64,000 bases of DNA from Glebionis coronaria (lineage: Eukaryota > Streptophyta > Magnoliopsida > Asterales > Asteraceae). Position numbers and translations under genes: made by a program. This document shows positions 22,002-33,811 of the stretch, in pieces; position 1 is the first letter of the stretch; each line of letters opens with the position of its first letter. Location of the stretch: the NCBI GenBank assembly GCA_025667525.1, contig CM046876.1, forward strand, positions 25,817,224 through 25,881,223. Direction: 5' to 3'. The notes below the pieces were generated by a model. The model had not been told where the DNA came from and ran no database searches. It saw only the letters and a list, made by a program, of their open reading frames with translations.

Positions 22002-23500
22002 GTTTTAACATGATTATAATTATCAAGATCTAAAGTTTTTTAACTAATATTGATTTGTGTTAAAAATTACATGTTGTTTTTTTGGTTTTATAAAAAATTA
22101 TGGTTTTGTTTTTTATTATTATTAAAATCAACTTTAGTCGAATTTTTTATAAAAATAAAAAATAAAATTTGTAAACCCTAAAATTACATGGTAATTAACT
22201 TTAGATGGTTTTGCATGAATTAATTGTCATGTCATGCGTGGTTACGATCCGTAGTTTTTAATTGTTAAGAGAATGTGGGAGATCCGTAATAAACATGCAT
22301 GTTTCTTACGGATCATATAATTTTGATTGCTATTTGCTTTATTTGATTCAAAGTTTTAAAATTAGGGAAGACTTTTTATGTTTATAAAAACCCTAGATTT
22401 GATATTCTTTGAATAAATTGTTATGCATGTGGCTATTTGATTTAGTTTTTTTTGTACTACTTGTTTTCATACGTTTTCTATATTGTATGTTGTAAACAAG
22501 GGTAATTTTTTCCAAGAAAAATAATATGGACTAAATCTTATCAAAATTAATGAATTGTTTTGAGATGTAAAATACATATGATTTGCGTTGATTAGAACTG
22601 CAATAGCAACTTAACGGCTACTCAATTTTGGCAAACTATAAAGTGGGTATAACGCACCGTTGGTCATGTACCCGGTTAAGGAATGAGGTGTTATGCTTCA
22701 GCGCTGACCAAATTCCCGGCTCACCTGTGCGTCAAATTGGTATTGTCTACGGTTGTTATTGGTACAATTCTTTAAGGTTGATTTAACTACATTAATTCAC
22801 ATCCGAAACACAATGAATAAGGTTATTGCTTTGTGCTATAACTAACCTTCTAAAAAAAGTACGGTGTGAATTTAGTTGTGTGTAAAATCTTCAGTTGGTT
22901 TAACCAATACCTCAACTTGCAAGTATATGATGAACTTTTAGTCTCACCAAAAGGTTTACTAAATGTTTTATTAAACATATGTTATGGAGATGAATGCATG
23001 CTTCTCCATACATGATTTTGACACCAAAACCTATACCCTATAATTTAAGTCATATGCCCTCTAATTGACGAACACTTGAAGTTACAATTGTCGTCATATA
23101 AGATATCGGACGATGTTGTAATGGAGAGAAAACTTCATGACTGAATAAGATTGCACATGAAGGTTTTACGTTCTTTAGATTAGTCGACTTAATTGAGTTA
23201 CTCAGTGAGAACTGGAAACTTAAGGCATAAAGAAGGGATAAAACATGTTTACAATGCAAATGATTTTGGCAATGTAAATCCCTGACATATCTAGAAATTG
23301 CAATTTGATTTGGCAATCATTGTTCGACAAGTTAGTGTATTGAATACATTTGTCACTAGCAGATCAACTGATGTCATAAATCTATGTCAATATGGATTCT
23401 AGTTTTTCAAGGAAAATACTATGGTTTTATTACCGGGGTAATTTTATTTTCTTGAATTGTATTATCGAAAATACTAATGTTTGAACTTATTTCTGTAGAA

Positions 23501-24871
23501 ATGGCTCAACCCGAAAACAATCTGACAATAAGCTCGGCGTTCAAAGCTTTCTTTGAACGGCCTGAACTTACTGGCCCTAATTTCAATGATTGGTACCGCT
23601 CACTAAGAAATGTTCTGAGAGCAGCGGGTACTATCAATATCTTGGAAACTCCTTTTCCGGAGGATCTTGCTGAAGGAGCAACTGATGCGGAAAGGCTTCA
23701 ACACGCTGCTAACGTTAAGAAGCACCATGAGGTGGCTGCTGTAATGTTAGGAAGAATGGCTCCATCACTTCAAAGGAAGTATGAGCTAGCTTCACCTCAG
23801 CAAATGCTTGATGAATTCAAGGTTGTGTATGAAACGACGCAATCTGTAGAGATCTATGATCTGGTTGATGCTCTACATAGTTGCAAGCAAGCTCCTGGAA
23901 AGTCCGTAAGTGCTCATTATATGGAGATGAGGGGTTATATGGAACAACTCATCGCACTAGGACAACCCTTTGATCATTATATGGCTATTAACTTGATCAA
24001 TAGGTCCCTTAATAAGGACTTCAATGATTTCGTTCGTAACTATAATATGCATTGCACGGGGAAGACAGTTAATGATTTGCATGCAATGCTCATTGACTTC
24101 GAAAAGGGTTTGAAAGATAAGGCATCCACTGCTACACCTCAAGTACTTCTTGTACAAAAGGGTAGAGTGTCGAAACCAAAACCGCAAGGGAATAAGAAGC
24201 AGAAAGGCAAAGGCAAGGTTGATAAGAGCAAGCAAGTTGCGACTACATCAAAACCGAAGCATAACTTTGCTAAGAAATCTCTAAAAGATGAGACTTGTCA
24301 CCACTGCAAGATGACTGGACACTGGAAGAGGAATTGCTCTCTCTATCTCCATGAAATGGCAGAACATAAGAAGAAGACTGAGCAAGTTGCTGCAGCACCA
24401 TCTTCTGGTAACTTATTTATGATAGAGTTATTTAATCTTTCATACAAATCAAACTCTTGGGTATATGATACGGGATGTGGTATTAACATTTGTAATACCC
24501 TGCAGGGATTTGAGTTGAAAAGGAGGCTTACCTATGGGGAACAATTTCTGCAAGTGGGCAATGGCGCACAAGCAGTGGTTGAAGCTATAGGAATATTTAA
24601 ATTAGTTTTACCTTCGGGTTTAGTACTGTTTTTAAATAATTGTCACTATGCACCTACAATTGTTAGGGGTGTCATTTCTTTTTCTTGTATGTTGGATCTT
24701 GGATTTATTCACACGATTGATAATAATAGAATTTCTGTTTTTAAAGATGGTTTATTCTATTTTGATGCAATTTCTGTGAACGGTGTTTTTGAAATAAACA
24801 TGCATGATAAAAATTCCAAGAGGAAAAATAATTCTGTTTTTAGCATTATCTTTTTGGGATTATGCTCTTGA
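23501..24871 (+). CDS. Copia Gag and protease polyprotein fragment
   Basis: An open frame of 464 codons is counted from an ATG at 23477. The ATG at 23501 (MAQPENN) is the more likely start because it follows a TTTCTGTAG acceptor-like sequence and matches the usual Gag N-terminus. Residues 1-220 form the Copia-type Gag core, followed by a lysine-rich linker. A CCHC knuckle (CHHCKMTGHWKRNC) lies at about 24297-24340. The protease motif VYDTGCG lies near 24465, with the rest of the protease fold after it. From about residue 440 the frame runs into unrelated residues because integrase sequence is deleted and the downstream pol is in another frame. It would still make Gag and protease. Confidence 0.85.
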   Translation: MAQPENNLTISSAFKAFFERPELTGPNFNDWYRSLRNVLRAAGTINILETPFPEDLAEGATDAERLQHAANVKKHHEVAAVMLGRMAPSLQRKYELASPQQMLDEFKVVYETTQSVEIYDLVDALHSCKQAPGKSVSAHYMEMRGYMEQLIALGQPFDHYMAINLINRSLNKDFNDFVRNYNMHCTGKTVNDLHAMLIDFEKGLKDKASTATPQVLLVQKGRVSKPKPQGNKKQKGKGKVDKSKQVATTSKPKHNFAKKSLKDETCHHCKMTGHWKRNCSLYLHEMAEHKKKTEQVAAAPSSGNLFMIELFNLSYKSNSWVYDTGCGINICNTLQGFELKRRLTYGEQFLQVGNGAQAVVEAIGIFKLVLPSGLVLFLNNCHYAPTIVRGVISFSCMLDLGFIHTIDNNRISVFKDGLFYFDAISVNGVFEINMHDKNSKRKNNSVFSIIFLGLCS

Positions 24872-26954
24872 ATCTGCTGTTCGTATTCTAAATATGGTTC
24901 CTACTAAGAAGGTAGATAAGACACCATATGAACTATGGCATGGCAAGAAGCCATATTTGTCTTATTTAAAAGTCTGGGGTTGTGAGGCGTATGTGAAACG
25001 TGACTCTGGAGATAAACTCCAACAACGCTCAGTAAAATGTATCTGTGTAGGTTACCCTAAGGAAACTATGGGTTACTACTTTTATTATCCGGCTGAGAAC
25101 AAAATAGTTGTGGCTCGGTATGGAGACTTCCTTGAAAATGATCTTGTAAATCAAGAATTCAGTGGGAGAAATTATGATCTTGAAGAAATTCAAGAAGATA
25201 CATTGCCTTCTAAAAATACTAGCAAAGAAATTCCTGTAGAACCAGAAAGTCTGAGTGTTCCGCCGAAATTGATTCCTCCACGTAGGTCACAAAGGACTAT
25301 ACGTGCGCCGGACAAACTATGTCTTTACATAGAGGATGATGAGGAGGAAGTAGGGGATCTTGGTGAACCTGCTAACTATCGGTCCGCAATGTCTAATCCA
25401 GAAAAGTCAAAATGGATAGTTGCGATGAATGAGGAAATGAAATCCATGGAAATCAATGATGTTTGGATTCTTGTAGACGCACCTAAAAATGCTAAAGTAG
25501 TGAAAAATAGGTGGATCTATAAGAAGAAAACTGACATGGATGGTGATGTACAATCCTATAAAGCACGTTTAGTGGCTAAAGGTTTTACTCAAACTTTTGG
25601 CATAGACTACGAGGAGACCTTTTCTCCTGTAGCAGACTTACGAGCTATTAGGATTCTCATAGCTATAGCAGCATACTATGACTATGAGATATGGCAAATG
25701 GATGTTAAAACTGCCTTCTTGAACGGTCGCTTAGATGAAGATATCTATATGCAACAACCGGAAGGGTATGTTGATCCTAAATATCCAAAGCACGTGTGCA
25801 AACTTCAAAGATCTATTTATGGTTTGAAGCAAGCATCACGTCAATGGAATAAGCGATTTGATGAAGAAATCAAAAGGTTCGGATTTATTCAAAATCGTGA
25901 TGAGCCATGTGTATACCGCAAAGCTAGTGGGAGTAATGTAGTGTTCCTAATTCTATATGTCGATGACATATTGATCATGGGAAGTAACATTCCAAGACTT
26001 AAGAAAGTTAAGGATTATCTTGGTAAATGTTTTTCTATGAAAGATTTAGGAGATGGTGCATATATTCTGGGAATTAAAATCTATCGAGATAGGAGTAGAC
26101 GGTTAATTGGTCTTAGTCAAGATGCTTATATTGATAAGATATTAAAGAAATATAACATGCATAACTCTAAGAAAGGTTTCTTACCGATGGAGGTTAAGCA
26201 TGAGTTAAGTCATGAGAAAGATGCATCATCACCTGAAGAGGTGGCTTACACGAAGAAGGTGCCTTATGCTTCAGCAGTAGGATCTATTATGTATGCTGTA
26301 AGATGTACAAGGCCAGATGTGGCGTTTGCTCAGAACTTGGTCAGTAGATACCAACAGAATCCAGGAAAGTTCCACTGGACTGCTGTTAAACATATTCTAA
26401 AGTATTTGAGGAGTACGAAAGATATGTTTTTGGTATTCGGGGGTAAACCAGACACAGAACTGAATGTAACAGGATTATGTGATGCGTCCTGGCAGTGTGA
26501 TAAAGACGATACGAAGTCTCAGACGGGTTACGTGTTTGTCATCAACGGAGGAGCAGTAGACTGGAAGAGCAGTAAGCAGAAAACCATTGCTATGCATGCG
26601 ACTCAATCTGAGTACATGGTCGCTTCAGAAGCAGCATTGGAAGCTGTTTGGATTAGGAAGTTTATTGGAGATCTTGGAGTGATGCCTTCAATTAAAGAAC
26701 CTATTGATATATATTGCGACAATTCTGCGGCAATAATATTCGCCAATGACCCTGGAGTCATGAAGGGCGCCAGACACTTTAAACGTAGATATCACTACGT
26801 TCGAGAACAAGTGGAAGCTCGAGAAATAAAATTGATAAAAGTTCACACAGATGATAACGTAGCTGATCCTTTTACTAAGGCTTTATCTAGGCCAAAGGTA
26901 GTTAAGCATGCCAAGGCAATTGGACTGCAACTAGCTAGCGAATTCATGCAATAA
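24830..26954 (+). pseudogene. Copia pol remnant: integrase C-terminal end, RT, RNase H
   Basis: Homology begins at about 24846 with the tail of integrase (SFWDYALES, TPYELWHGKKP, VWGCEAYVK). RT follows (WMNEEM-type start near 25410, KARLVAKGFTQ, MDVKTAFLNG, YGLKQASRQW, catalytic LYVDDILI near 25960), then RNase H (CDASWQCD, SQTGYVF, AMHATQSEY, HFKRRYHYVRE) to a stop at 26954. RT and RNase H are uninterrupted. Compared with complete Copia pol, the pre-integrase zinc finger and the integrase catalytic core are missing, and this frame is offset from gag-protease. It has no obvious start codon of its own at the junction, so expression would need reinitiation or frameshifting. Confidence 0.9.
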
Positions 26955-27741
26955 ATCTGTTGATTAGTATTTGGATAAAGGATGTAAGACATTATTGAAT
27001 TGATGAAATAAAGATTGGGTTTCGTTTATTTTTCTGTTATTTGATTTTGTATCCTATTTTACATGTTTTAATCCGTGAGCATTTTGATGTTTCTAAATGT
27101 CCGTTGTCGATTAATAATATGGAAATATTATTAAACTAAGACAATTCAAAATGGTGACAGAGTATACTTGGAAGTATATTGGTCAATTTTGGATGATATT
27201 TGATGGATCAAATATTGGACTTATCCCAACTGTGTGATTTTACTTTATGGATCTTTGTCATTAAGTAAATCATAAATAGTTATCCTTAGACCTGAGATAT
27301 CAGAAAACTGCATTGAATGTAGTGCATTTATGTGAGATAACCTAACGCTGAACGTAACTGGTAGTTATAAGGGTTATTTTCAGAAGTGTTGCGAAGTTCA
27401 TGTGTTTTGCTTGTAGTCAAAACGGGATTCGTTTCCTTTGAATTATGTTTGAAGTATAAATACAACTGGGCCCCTCGGGGGAGTAGTAAGATGTTTGTGT
27501 GGCCACACCCAAATTTGTTTTGGTAATCTTGCTATATCCGTAAACGAGAAACAGAATAGTTAATGAAGGAATGACTGAGATCCATATCCTTATTAACAAG
27601 CGTATTTGAAATGAAAGGATAATAATAATGATGTAATCATTAAAAGGTTCTTGTCCAGGAGACCTTATCCGGTTTGTACTAGTGACATTGTTAGTGTAAC
27701 TAGACGCTAGTCAATGTGATCACGATATTAGAATTTTGTCC
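26955..27741 (+). other. Copia 3' untranslated region
   Basis: About 790 bp between the pol stop and the PPT, without coding signal. The GGTTTGTACTAG-rich end leads into the PPT AAGTGGGAG at 27742-27750. Confidence 0.7.
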
Positions 27742-27751
27742 AAGTGGGAGC

Positions 27752-28532
27752 TGAAAGTTTATGGACTTAAAATTAATAGTCGTGAGATAGGATCGAACTC
27801 GGGATCACGGGATTGCACACATAACGTAAAGGGTTAATTTATTTATTAAATATATTATATATATTTATTAAATCAAACCAAAGCTTAACTAACGATCGTT
27901 AATAAATAAGAGTTAAGTTATAACGACCGTTATGGAAACTAAATAGAAGCTAAAAGAAGAAGAAGGAAAAACTACACAAACACCCCTTGGGGGTGGTGTA
28001 GCCGTCGGCCAAAACCAAGAGGGGGGAGGAGAAACTTTTGTTTCCTAATTCTTGTTTAATTGCTTGGAGCCCAATATTACCAGAGCTATATAAACAACCC
28101 CAAGGCCTTCATTATTTTTTCTCCCTCCCTTCTTGTTCTCTTCCTGCGATCGCCACATATAACCCACAAGGGTTATTCGTTGTTCTTCTATTTTATCTAG
28201 TCCTAATCCCTCTCTAGGGTTATTGGGTAGATAATCCATAAGCGTTGAAGGTCGGTTTGCTCGTGCTAGACTCACGGTTAACTCGCCGTATTACGTGTGT
28301 ACAAGAGCGTGATATAATCTTCATTTAGATTATATTCTTGGTATTGTTCGTGATCAACCCTAGTTGCCGTTCGTTCCGTCGTCTTGTGGATCTTGCTAGG
28401 ATAAAGGTATGTAACCCTAATCTTGATTAATATAATTGTGTTAAATTAATGATCTTGTTAATCGCTTCCGCTATGCGCTCTTTGATCCATATTAGGGTTT
28501 TAAATAATTGTTATGAACTCTATAAACCATCA
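27752..28532 (+). repeat. Copia 3' LTR
   Basis: Matches 21196-21986 with scattered differences, including a 9-10-bp deletion near 28180. TATA box at 28087-28093. It ends about 450 bp beyond the stop codon of the convergently placed SCPL gene. The intervening 28538-28981 shows no other feature. Confidence 0.93.
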
Positions 28533-28981
28533 GGGCATACTAATACATATAGTCTGATTTTTAATAGAGTGCGGCGAGTAGCAGCTGGCCACAAACGCCT
28601 ATGCCGTATATTGTTATTATTGTTGTTTCTATTTACATGCTTTAATTTTCAAATTCTGTTGTATGTTCAAACTGGAAAGAGATACCATATAATGGTTAAT
28701 GTTTTCAAATATGCCATACAATGGAACAATTAGTTGGTTAAAAACTCGCTACTCTGTATTTCAACACTAATATCGGTATCAAAGATTTGGGAAGTTGGTA
28801 TAATCAGTAGTAGACGAAGTCTAAATTATTGACCACGAAAACAAACTTGAATTCGAGTCTTTAATCATCAGAATTTGCAATCATCAGTATAGTCCTTTTT
28901 GTAAAGATTTGCACTCCTAACTTCTACTAAACTTATCTAATATTTCATTTCATAAAACATATTACAACAATAAATAATACA

Positions 28982-31900
28982 TCAAGGTTCACCCAGAAAA
29001 TTATTCAAAAGGTAGAATAATTCTTCAGCACGCGAAGTAGATACTTCATGTCCAGCACCAAATACAGTGCTAAACGTTAAACCATCATATACGACCCTGT
29101 ATCCAGCCATCTGTACATTTAAAATAAAGTCTTAACAGTCAATAATTATAATACTACTGTACTAAGTACGCTAGTTATGATTCATAATGTGGATTTATCC
29201 GACTACACCATGCTTTCACCAAGACTTATTACATACCTTTCCTGTTGTATTGGACATCGACCACACAGCCCATGGCTCGATGATAGCAAGACCCATACTT
29301 GCCAAAGCATAACGTGTGCCGATGGCTGGAACACAAACGTCTGCGTCACCACTGTTACAAATGATTGAACCAATTAGCTAATAACACAAGTACTGCTATT
29401 TTTTCGAAGAGATAGAAGTATTTGTTTGATTACCTGTATAGCAGAATGTGTAAGCCGTGGGCCCGTAGCTTTTTGTATATTGGGAACATAGTCTCGGGAT
29501 AATCCTTGTACCAGATCCGAAAACTGTATATTCGCAAGAATATATAAGTAAGCCAGTTATTTAATTAATACAGTATGTAGTAACAAACTGAAAGAAATTA
29601 CGTGCTTAACCTGCAAGTCTGCCAGGGGTAGGGAAGCTTGGTTGTGTTTGCATTTAGAGCTACTTGAACCTCTGGACGATTCAAGTAGCTCTGAGTGTAC
29701 AAGGCATCACACGGATGGGGCTGGTGAGTAGGTGGCTGACCCATGATATCAAGCTCACACTGAGGTCTATAAAGGTCTAGGAAATTTAGATTACCCATCC
29801 CTGTTAAAACTCTCTGGACTGCCAATCTGCACTCTGAGCTTTTATTAAGGTTGAGCGGGCATTTTTCCCTTATCTCATCATGGGATTCGTCAGAAATCAG
29901 TGAGTTCATCCAGGCATAGTCAAAAAGCCCCTTGGTATCACTTTTATCGTCGATTAGCCCGTTTCCAATCTGGTTCAGATCAACAAGAAACGATGATTAT
30001 GAACACATATTGATAGATCGTTAGGAGGATATAAAATACAAAACTAGCTTAATAATAATACCATGATGCCTTTCAGGTTCATGTCGGGGCTGAGATTATC
30101 CAAAATAATCTCAGCTAGCTCTGGGATGTAATACCCTGTAACCACATATCAGTATATTATTTAATCAAAAAGTTATACACCTAGAACCAATATTGGAAAC
30201 ATAATCTAACTAACAAAATGGTATTACCTGCGTAGCTCTCCCCAATCAGATACAAAGCCCTACCCTTGTACGCAGGGTAGCGATGAAACCATTTCATCAA
30301 AAAGATGTAGGTATCCTCCGCTATAACAGCAAACAGAACACGAAATTCAAACAGTGAACACTAAGGAGGTGTTTGTTTCATTAAGATTTTTAACGTCTGA
30401 ATCTAAATGAAACTGTGTTGTTTGTTTTATATAATTGTCTGAATAGTTTTAATTTTCTAATTTTGAAAGCATTTAAAAACCACAAATACTATGGATATTT
30501 AATTTGTGAAAACATGAATTTTTTTTTTAACATTTCAAACAGGTGCTAAAAATGAACTTATAAATACATATTGTAAATAATTAATTTTTGTTAACATGTA
30601 GTAAATGATTTTAAACTTAAATGTATATTTTAAATATTTTAAAAATAATTGAGCCACAACCAAAGCAAACCGAATATTTTATATAACAACGCTAATAAAT
30701 CTTGTAGCTTTTGTATTAAAGGGCCATTTGGATTTTCACTTTGTTGTATTTCGACCAGGTAGGTATTTATATTTGATAATATATAAAAAGGTTTAGTGAT
30801 AGTGTCAAGAGCGAGTCAGATCGGCTCACCACCTCTGACAGAGTCAGAGAGAAAATGTCAACCAGGATGAAAAAACAAACAGCCAAAACGTCTGACTGCA
30901 CTGGTCAGCGCCAAACCTTTACCAATAAAGACCCAAATTTTTTACTCTTTTTTTTTTTTTTTGATTTACTTGTTTCACACTTGATGCCCAGTCAACTTAC
31001 ACTTACACCCTAAAACACAATCATAAAACACTGCAACACCATGATTAAACACGAATTGAGCCCAAAATGAACACAGTTATGACTTTTTGTTCTTACCTTT
31101 TTTTTTTCTTTTTGGTGTACTATATGTGCTGTTGGTAACTTGGTATACACAGCCTTGAATGGCTGTGTCTTTTCCCCCCTTTTTTTTTCTTCTTTCTCTT
31201 TGTTAACACTAGGATTGCACAGACCAGACAAACGACACAACACTATACAAAACAAAATCAACACGAATCGCGCCTAATATTAGGGGCTGGGTGCATTCAG
31301 TGAACACAAAAACAAGCAGGCCACACCTTTTATATTTTTCTTTGGTTTCTTTTCTTTGCTCGTTTCTATGGATGCACAGTCATGAACACAACCAAAACAC
31401 TAATTTAACCCACTAATCAAACCGAAATTTCCCAAATTTCCCACCAAAATGCACACAGTGGGTTAAATTAACAACAGCAGGTACTATCTTGACTTTTTGG
31501 AGTTTTGGTCACTTTGGATACTTGGCGTTTGCTGTTTGGTTTAACACAATCCCAAACCACAAATCAAGCAATGAATCAAAGACCACAGTTATGAACTTTA
31601 TCACTTTTTTTCTTTGGTAGTTTCTGTTTTTCTTGGCTTGCTGGTGGGGTTCGCACAGGCACACTAACACTACAACTCAATCCAAAATCACAAACTCACG
31701 ATTAAACAAGCAGGCCTATACCTTGGTTTATATTTTGGGTGTTACACTCTTTTGCTTTTGTTTGGTTATACTTAGCTGCTGGTGGCAACCACAGGCACAC
31801 ACAAGGCACAATACAAAGCAGAAATACAAACACAATAACACGCCTGTTACTACTTTCAGACAGTGGCCAGCTTACGCCAACAAACACTCCTTATACCAAC

Positions 31901-33651
31901 AGCGACTTTGGCTTACTTAAATGGATTTTTTCGACTTTAAGCTGACAAATGAGTTTCAACAAACTATCACTCACTAAATCCAAACTAAACACAACCCTGA
32001 TCTACCTCTACTCTTATCAGCTTTTTAGATTTCAATAACTAACTCCAAAATTAAAACCAAAATTTCTAATACAAAGCCCTAACAAGCAACCAATGTAGAC
32101 CTAATATCTACTAAACCTCTACAAATTAAACACCTTATAACGACTATAAGCTACTGATTTAACAACTTTAATCCTTTGGCTGCTTGGTGACTCCAAAAAA
32201 AGGACATACCCTAAATAACCAATGTGAATAATATAGGTTGACGAATGAACATGTACCTGTCCTCTGATCATTTGTTGAGTCTTCGTATTCTGAGGTGGTG
32301 TTGGAATAGGAGAATCCAACACCAGCTGGTGACTCCAAAAAAAGCACATTCGCCACTACATAATGCAAGAGTTATTTTATCAATTAATTTGTTAATAAAA
32401 AATTCAGGTGCAAGCGGTGCAATGGCACAGGGCCTCTTTTTTATTAGGGCCTCCGATTTTTAGATCTTAATGTTAGTATGCACTCAGATATAGATGTTTT
32501 GTCCAGTAAATTGTACTGTATAGAGAAAATATGTATAAAAATGTTAAAAACTTATAACTTGAGAGTGAAACATAGGTTCAATTTTGTTTTTTTAAGGATA
32601 CTAATGATGACACAAATTTCAAAAATCTTGTTTTTTAGTAATAAATTTCAATATGGTCCTTTTAGTCTATTAGTATTTCACAAGTAGGCCATGATTCTAA
32701 AGTACGTATTTCCGTAAAGATTGATTTTTGTACTTGTTTGATGTTACAATGGATATTTTGGGGATGTGAAATCAAGAAATGTCACACAACTTTATAGTTG
32801 ATCCTTGGAAGTCCAAAAATATTTTTAAAATTTTTTATATATATTCAATGCACGGAAATTACTAGTAAATCAATTAATATGATTAAATGGCATAAATGGT
32901 CAATGACCTAAAAGAGTAAACGAATAATCATTTAAGTTAAGCAAAATTGTAGTATACGTTGTCTAAGGGCCTACATCGTATAATAGCACAGGGTCTCCGT
33001 AATCAATGAAACGGCCCTGATCAAAATCAACAATAATGAAAAAAAAAAGTTAGTTACCATTGTTCCATGCATATTCCCTATCGTACAGAGTTTCTCCGTC
33101 AGGGTTAACACCGAACGGGCCTACTTCCGTAAACGCTCCTTGGCCAAGGGAAGAACAACCAGGCCCTAATTCCAGAAACAGCAAAATAGATCTCTTAAAA
33201 TATGTAATAAATCTAATTATGCAATTAACTAATGTAATCAATTGAACAAAAGTAGTAGTAATAAGTTTTCACCTCCATTCAGCCACAAAATAAGTGGCTT
33301 AGTAGAGCTATTAACGGGTGATTCCACAAAATAATAGAAAAGTGATCTTCCCGAGGACAAATCGACGTCGATATATCCAGCAAACTGTTTGAAGTTAACT
33401 GTTGCGGGCTGTCCCGGAAGACCCTCTTTCAAAAAGTGATCATTTGCATACTTGAAAGTATCAGAATTCTCCAGTAAGTAACGCTGTTTATCAGCTCTGA
33501 ATTTCAGTGTACTAGTAACAGGAAATGTTTGTCCGGATTTTTCTTCCATCCTGTGAATCATCAGGGTCGTGGCCTGATTCAGAGGCCACAATTCACTGGT
33601 GGCAACAGCTATACAGGACGCAAGAAGAACAAAGATGGAAATGGAATTCAT
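28982..33651 (-). CDS. Serine carboxypeptidase-like protein (SCPL), nine exons
   Basis: Exons in order: 33651-33273, 33165-33058, 32355-32257, 30320-30228, 30135-30062, 29969-29611, 29523-29434, 29351-29237 and 29110-28982. All introns are GT-AG and phases match, giving 1446 nt or 481 residues, the usual family length. The protein starts with a signal peptide ([13 protein letters not shown], about residues 1-20), so it is secreted or vacuolar. Family motifs are [19 protein letters not shown] joined to GPGCSS (oxyanion region), [11 protein letters not shown], the nucleophile serine in GESYAG, the aspartate in YSGDAD and the histidine in GAGHEV. S10 peptidases remove C-terminal residues. The long LPGQP form with FVESP and NVLFLESP suggests the class II carboxypeptidase-like group rather than acyltransferases, which is inference. 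No break is seen. Confidence 0.95.
30321..32256 (-). other. Intron 3 of the SCPL gene, about 1.9 kb, repeat-rich
   Basis: By far the longest intron of the gene. It contains T-rich and CA-rich tracts in a degenerate repeating order (about 30960-31920), with words such as AACAAGCAGGCC recurring at about 31311 and 31706. A short duplicate of the exon 3 start lies at 32180-32215. Short open frames here are chance. Confidence 0.7.
32356..33057 (-). other. Intron 2 of the SCPL gene, possible hAT-like insertion
   Basis: The intron carries GCACAGGGCCTC near 32421 and, inverted near 32985-33018, GCACAGGGTCTCC followed by ACGGCCCTGA. Such GGGCC-rich inverted ends are typical of non-autonomous hAT elements, so about 32407-33018 may be one. 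No TSD could be defined. Confidence 0.35.
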
Positions 33652-33796
33652 TTTGAAGGTGTTTACAAAGAGGTGTGATGAACTATTAACCCAAAATATA
33701 TGACAATTGTTGGAAGAAACAAGAATGAAAACTAAATTCGTACTTCTAGAGTGAGAATGAGGTAAATGTGTGTGGTACTGGAGTTAAGAGAGTGAG

Positions 33797-33804
33797 TATA
33801 TATA
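33797..33804 (-). promoter_or_regulatory. Presumptive TATA box of the SCPL gene
   Basis: TATATATA lies about 146 bp upstream of the ATG, a normal distance for a plant gene with a 5' UTR of roughly 110-120 nt. Its last two bases overlap the TSD of the Mutator-like element that begins at 33812. Confidence 0.6.
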
Positions 33805-33811
33805 AACTAAA

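Larger units (their letters stand above)
21196..28532 (+). mobile_element. Copia retrotransposon lacking the integrase core
   Basis: A plus-strand element of about 7.3 kb with LTRs at 21196-21986 and 27752-28532, and a perfect TSD GGGCA (21191-21195 and 28533-28537). It has a PBS at 21988-22001 and a PPT at 27742-27750. Protease precedes RT and RNase H, and RT follows the remnant of integrase, which is Copia order. The integrase zinc finger and catalytic core are absent; the remaining coding regions are open. The LTRs differ at only about two dozen positions or small indels by eye. I do not assign it to a named Copia lineage. Confidence 0.93.

Noticed and set aside
23050..23316. Minus-strand frame in the Copia leader
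   Set aside because: Opposite to the element, no domain, most likely chance.
31633..31945. Small frames on both strands in SCPL intron 3
   Set aside because: They arise from CA-rich and T-rich repeats inside a spliced intron and have no domain.
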